From Stenotrophomonas rhizophila (GTDB taxonomy: Bacteria; Pseudomonadota; Gammaproteobacteria; Xanthomonadales; Xanthomonadaceae): a DNA stretch of 64,000 bases. The notes beneath the pieces are model-generated. The model ran no database searches. It was not told where the DNA came from and worked only from the letters and a program-made list of their open reading frames with translations. A program made the translations under genes and the position numbers. The stretch lies in NCBI RefSeq assembly GCF_003751305.1, contig NZ_RJKV01000004.1, positions 62,001 to 126,000 on the forward strand, given 5' to 3'. Positions 60,395 to 64,000 of this stretch are shown one piece after another (position 1 is the first letter of the stretch; each line of letters starts with the position of its first letter).

Positions 60395-61168
60395 TTACAT
60401 CCCGCGGAACAGACTCATGAAGGGCTGACTGACGTTGAGCACTTCGGCGCGATGCTTCAGTCGCAGCTGGCCGCGGCCGGTGTCATCGCGGGTGACCGCG
60501 GCGACCGCCTTCATGTTCACGATGGTGGAGCGGTGGATCTGGCGGAACCGTTGTGGATCGAGTGCGTCGAGCAGCTCGCGCAGCGAGGTGCGCAGCAGGC
60601 TTTCACCCTGCTCAGTGACCACCGTGGTGTATTTGCTGTCGGCACGGAAGTAGATCACGTCTTCGAGCATGATCAGCTGCGTGTCGCGTCCGTTGCTGGC
60701 CGTGATCCAGGCCAGGGGCGGCGCGCTCGATGCGGCGGCGGGCTGATTGCCGAGGCGCTGCAGCAACTGCTCGAGCATCCCGCTGTCCGGTCGGCCCAGC
60801 TGCATGCGGGCCAGGATCCGCTCGCGCGTGGCCAGCAGGCGATCATCGCTGACCGGCTTGAGCAGGTAGTCGATCGCGCCCTGTTCGAAGGCATCGATGG
60901 CGTACTGGTCGTAGGCGGTGACGAACACCACCTGGGTGCGCGGGCTGATCTCGGGCAGCGCGCGGGCCACCTCGATGCCGGTGATGCCCGGCATGCGGAT
61001 GTCGAGCAGGGCCAGGTCCGGCTTCAGCTCGGCCAGGCGCTCCAGCGCACTGGCGCCATCCTCGCATTCGGCCACCAGCCGCAGCTCCGGCCACAACCGC
61101 TGCAGCTGGGTCACCAGCGACTGGCGGAGCAGGTCTTCGTCTTCGGCAATGAGGGCATCAAGCTGCAT
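60395..61168 (-). CDS. LytTR-family response regulator
   Basis: 257 residues. Receiver domain with phosphoacceptor Asp56 (ALLDIRMPG) and Lys in YLLKPVSDD, then a LytTR DNA-binding domain (VIYFRADSKYTTVVTEQGES, RFRQIHRSTIVNMKAV). Start at the ATG at 61168, overlapping the kinase gene by 11 bases. In Xanthomonads such pairs (AlgR-like) control pili, exopolysaccharide or virulence factors; the targets here are unknown. Confidence 0.92.
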   Translation of the reverse strand: MQLDALIAEDEDLLRQSLVTQLQRLWPELRLVAECEDGASALERLAELKPDLALLDIRMPGITGIEVARALPEISPRTQVVFVTAYDQYAIDAFEQGAIDYLLKPVSDDRLLATRERILARMQLGRPDSGMLEQLLQRLGNQPAAASSAPPLAWITASNGRDTQLIMLEDVIYFRADSKYTTVVTEQGESLLRTSLRELLDALDPQRFRQIHRSTIVNMKAVAAVTRDDTGRGQLRLKHRAEVLNVSQPFMSLFRGM

Positions 61169-62417
61169 GGATCGCCTCGCGGGCGTCGCGCGGCAGGGTG
61201 ATGGTCGCTGCCACGCCGCTGGGGAAATTGGACACGATGGCCACGCCGGCGCGCTCACCGCAGGTCAGGCGCAGCCGCTCGCGCAGGTTCTTCAAGCCGA
61301 TGCCGGTGCCACTGGTACCCTGCCCGAAGCCGAGGCCATCATCGGCCACGGTGAGGGTGACATGATCGTCGAAGGCGCGCGCGATGATCCATACCGTGCC
61401 ACCGCCCGGCTTGGGTTCCAGCCCGTGCTTGATCGCATTCTCGACCAGGGTCTGCAGGGCCATCGAGGGCAGCGGCACGCTGGTCAGTGCCGGCGGCACA
61501 TCCACCTGCAGGGCCAGGCGCGCGCCCATGCGGATCTTGAGAATTTCCAGGTACGCCTGGGTGCGTTCCAGCTCCACCCCCAAGGTGGACATCGATTCGT
61601 CCACGCTGGGCAGCGAGCTGCGCAGGTACTGGATCAGGTGCCCCAGCATCTGGTCCGCGCGCGGCGGATCGGTGCGGGTCAGCACCTGCGCGTTGGCCAG
61701 CGTGTTGTAGAGGAAGTGCGGCTCGACCTGGGCATGCAGCAGGTTGAGCTTGGCCACCGACAGTTCCTTCTCGGTCGCGGTCTGCTCGGCGGCGGCCTGC
61801 TCATCGCGGCGCTGCTCGGCCACGCGGCGGGTGATCGCGCGGCCGACCGCTTCGGCGTTCTCATGGTTGCTGCCTTCGTCGACGGCCAGCAGATCGGCCC
61901 ATACGCCGGCATCGGGCTCGAACAGCAGGGTCACACTGCAGGTGCCCTGCCCCGGCGTGACCGTGGCGAGCACGCTGTTGCGCTTGATCGCCAGCCGCGC
62001 AGGCAGGTTCCAGCGGGACGCTGGGCGGCCGTTGTAGGGATCCACGCGGCGCACGTAGGCCCGCACCTGCAGGCTGCCGGGTGCGCTTTCGATGTCCTCC
62101 ACCCGCGGCAGCTCGGCGATGGCGGCTTCGACCAAGGCGAAGGCGGGGCCGGCATCCATCGGCACCTCGATCTGCCGACGCTGGCGGCTGGACAGGGTGG
62201 CCGCGTCCAGCCGCCCGGCGGCGTGTTGGACCCGGCGGATATGGGCAATGCAGCTGCCCAGGGCGGTCACCATCACGAACAGGGCCAGCAAGCCGAACAC
62301 CCAGCCCGGACCTTCGTCCATGCCGTGGAAGAAGCCACTCCAGACGAACCCCGCCACCACGATGGCGGCGGCCCAGGCCAACAGAATGCGGAAGATCAGG
62401 GAGAGGCTGGCGAACAC
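61158..62417 (-). CDS. LytS-type sensor kinase (His_kinase family)
   Basis: 419 residues from a GTG at 62417. Two membrane segments (LIFRILLAWAAAIVVAGFVW and WVFGLLALFVMVTALGSCIA), a cytosolic region, a coiled coil (EQAAAEQTATEKELSVAKLN) and the His_kinase domain with the phosphoacceptor in VEPHFLYNTLANAQ, followed by HATPase motifs LVENAIKHGLEPK and ADDGLGFG. Partner of the LytTR regulator. Confidence 0.9.
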   Translation of the reverse strand: MFASLSLIFRILLAWAAAIVVAGFVWSGFFHGMDEGPGWVFGLLALFVMVTALGSCIAHIRRVQHAAGRLDAATLSSRQRRQIEVPMDAGPAFALVEAAIAELPRVEDIESAPGSLQVRAYVRRVDPYNGRPASRWNLPARLAIKRNSVLATVTPGQGTCSVTLLFEPDAGVWADLLAVDEGSNHENAEAVGRAITRRVAEQRRDEQAAAEQTATEKELSVAKLNLLHAQVEPHFLYNTLANAQVLTRTDPPRADQMLGHLIQYLRSSLPSVDESMSTLGVELERTQAYLEILKIRMGARLALQVDVPPALTSVPLPSMALQTLVENAIKHGLEPKPGGGTVWIIARAFDDHVTLTVADDGLGFGQGTSGTGIGLKNLRERLRLTCGERAGVAIVSNFPSGVAATITLPRDAREAIHAA

Positions 62418-62510
62418 GGCGGCGTCATCACATAGGGAGTGAGGCGAGCATAGCCCTGCCGCCACGGGGAACAAGCGGCATGCGACGAAGGCGGCATTTG
62501 GGGGATTGAA

Positions 62511-62532
62511 GCCGGCCGGTGGCCGGCACTAC
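62511..62532 (-). repeat. REP palindrome providing a stop codon
   Basis: Arms GCCGGCC (62511-62517) and GGCCGGC (62521-62527), loop GGT, CTAC 62529-62532. The GTAG head on the minus strand contains the TAG stop (62529-62531) of the M28 peptidase. Confidence 0.85.
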
Positions 62533-64000
62533 TTCCGCTCGGCGGCGCTGGCGTCACGCGGGGCGCGGAACTGGGCGTCTTCACTCCAGTTCGGCCAGGC
62601 CCGCGAATTGGCCAGCTGGTTGCCCAGCGTGTACAGCACTTCCAGATCGCGCGAGGCACCGGCGAAGGTCCAGTCCGGCTGCCACTCGTCGCCCTGCTGG
62701 TGATAGCGCTTGGCGGTGTAGTCATCCGACGCCGCCTTGCCAGCGGCGACGCCGCCGTCCACCCAATCCTGGCCCGCCGAGTACGACACCGCCGGCACGC
62801 CGCGCTTGGCGAACGGGAAGTGATCGGAGCGGAAGAACAGGCCGGCTTCCGGCTTCGGGTCCGGCGTGTAGCGGATGTCCCAGCCCTTGGCGACGTCCTT
62901 GAGCTGGTCCAGCAGTTCCAGCTTGGCCGAACCATAGATGCCGAAATCACGCGACGGGCTGAAGGGCGCCATGCCGTCCATGTTGATCACCGCCACGGTC
63001 TTGCCCAGCGGATACAGCGGGTGGCTGGCGTAATACTCCGAGCCGAGCAGGCCCTTTTCCTCGGCGGTGACGGCCAGGAACAGCACCGAACGCTCCGGGC
63101 GCTTGGCCTTGGCGAAGCCGCGGGCCAGCTCGACCAGCGAGGCGGTGCCGCTGGCGTTGTCCAGCGCACCGTTGAAGATGGTGTCACCGTTCGCGTCCGG
63201 CTTGCCCACCCCGATGTGATCCCAGTGCGCGCTGTAGATCACGGTCTCGTCCGGATGCTTGCTGCCTTCCAGGCGCGCAGCCACGTTGTGCGAGGTGATC
63301 ACCTCGGTCTTGACCGCGTACTTGGCCGAGAAGGTCTCGCCCTTCAGCTCGACCGGCGTGAAGTCACGGGTCTGCGCCTGATTCTTGAGCGCCTCGAAAT
63401 CCAGGCCCGAGCGCTTGAACAGTTCCACCGCCAGTTCGCGCTGGATCCAGCCTTCCAGCAGCGGATGCGCTTCGGCCGGATTGTCGCGGACCACGTCGAA
63501 CATGGTGTTGGTGTTGGAACCGGCCACGGTGGCCCAGCCATACGAGGCCGGTGCGGTCTCGTGCACGATCAGCACACCGAGGGCGCCCTGGCGCGCGCCT
63601 TCTTCGTACTTGTAGGTCCAACGGCCGTAGTAGGTCATGCCCTTGCCGTCGAAATCGCCCTGGCCGGTCTCGAAGTCCGGATCGTTGATCAGCACGACCG
63701 CGATCTTGCCCTTCAGGTCCACGCCCTTGAAGTCGTCCCAGTTGCGCTCGCCGGCCTTGACGCCGTAGCCGAGGAAGACCAGCGGCGCGTTCTTGATATC
63801 TACTTCGCTGGCACCGTTCATGGCGGCGCGCACGGCGATTTCCTTGCCCTGGCTCAGCGTCTGCGGCGTGCCCTTGCTGCTCAGCGACAGGCTCGGGCTG
63901 CCGACGATATCGCCTTTGAGCAGCGGGACGGCCTGGGTCCACAGGCGCTTGCCGTCCTTGAGGTCGCCGCCCGGCTGCAGGCCGGCCGCTGCGAACTGCT
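62529..64000 (-). CDS. M28-family zinc aminopeptidase (5' end beyond the window)
   Basis: The C-terminal 490 residues; the frame is open to the right edge and continues outside. A PA-type inserted domain comes first (VFLGYGVKAGERNWDDFKGV), then the M28 catalytic domain: YSAHWDHIGV (His and Asp zinc ligands), NGALDNASGTASLVE (bridging Asp), TAEEKGLLGSEYYA (catalytic Glu), INMDGM and RSDHFPFAKRGVPAV (last His). Likely a secreted or periplasmic aminopeptidase, as with relatives of this size. The TAG stop is contributed by a REP element. Confidence 0.92.
   Translation of the reverse strand, partial: QFAAAGLQPGGDLKDGKRLWTQAVPLLKGDIVGSPSLSLSSKGTPQTLSQGKEIAVRAAMNGASEVDIKNAPLVFLGYGVKAGERNWDDFKGVDLKGKIAVVLINDPDFETGQGDFDGKGMTYYGRWTYKYEEGARQGALGVLIVHETAPASYGWATVAGSNTNTMFDVVRDNPAEAHPLLEGWIQRELAVELFKRSGLDFEALKNQAQTRDFTPVELKGETFSAKYAVKTEVITSHNVAARLEGSKHPDETVIYSAHWDHIGVGKPDANGDTIFNGALDNASGTASLVELARGFAKAKRPERSVLFLAVTAEEKGLLGSEYYASHPLYPLGKTVAVINMDGMAPFSPSRDFGIYGSAKLELLDQLKDVAKGWDIRYTPDPKPEAGLFFRSDHFPFAKRGVPAVSYSAGQDWVDGGVAAGKAASDDYTAKRYHQQGDEWQPDWTFAGASRDLEVLYTLGNQLANSRAWPNWSEDAQFRAPRDASAAERK

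Overview
The window is about 66-67% GC and reads as a chromosomal segment of a Lysobacteraceae (Xanthomonadaceae) bacterium, most likely Stenotrophomonas. This rests on the GTAG-headed intergenic palindromes of the type known from S. maltophilia, several large TonB-dependent receptors, Xanthomonas-type small families (DUF3247, DUF3297, DUF3016, DUF4031), a FabA/FabB pair and a PilU ATPase. There is no rRNA, tRNA, insertion sequence, prophage or CRISPR that I can see. Genes are mostly housekeeping and run in both directions. The first gene (pilU) is cut at its 5' end, and the last (an M28 peptidase on the minus strand) runs off the right edge.

Layout. 1-4.4 kb: pilU, tyrosine catabolism (maleylacetoacetate isomerase, fumarylacetoacetate hydrolase), a DEAD-box helicase with a long leader. 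4.5-14.2 kb: a Fur-boxed iron locus (DUF4198 protein, EF-hand protein, hemoglobin-family TonB receptor), an M14 peptidase and a second TonB receptor. 14.3-24.6 kb: queD, a phasin with PhaR-like operators, a two-component system divergent from a periplasmic methionine-sulfoxide repair operon (Tat MsrB, CcdA/DipZ-type reductase, MsrA), a MocR regulator, bioD, free-methionine sulfoxide reductase with a TfoX_C protein, and a CobC-like phosphatase. 24.7-27 kb: cobalamin riboswitch and btuB. 27-34 kb: gph, a LysR regulator divergent from an NmrA-type protein and an atypical MBL protein, dinB, fabA-fabB. 34-43 kb: HAD, rsuA and rsmC, hybrid kinase, alanine racemase and dadA with a divergent Lrp regulator. 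43-50 kb: small proteins, cytosolic msrB, motA-motB, a run of DUF genes, a Na+/H+ antiporter. 50-64 kb: DODA dioxygenase with divergent LysR, a GGDEF-EAL protein, an M13 lipoprotein peptidase, a repeat-rich gap, an MpaB-type protein, a LytTR two-component system and the M28 peptidase.

The most unusual signal is a structured element of about 108 bases present three times (30626-30733 plus; 57589-57696 minus; 57987-58096 plus). Each copy has a 28-29 bp outer stem, a 12 bp inner hairpin and an almost invariant 26-base single-stranded linker. The stems differ between copies by compensated changes, and wobbles fit one strand only, which is what a functional RNA would show. Coding DNA around the copies is unusually rich in C and A on the element's strand, whichever way the flanking gene runs. 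I do not know a function for this element.

Other connected themes are methionine-sulfoxide repair (four Msr enzymes of three types in 27 kb, with a dedicated electron donor and a neighbouring two-component system), iron and cobalamin uptake, and REP palindromes that supply the stop codon of two genes and perhaps part of a promoter in a third case.
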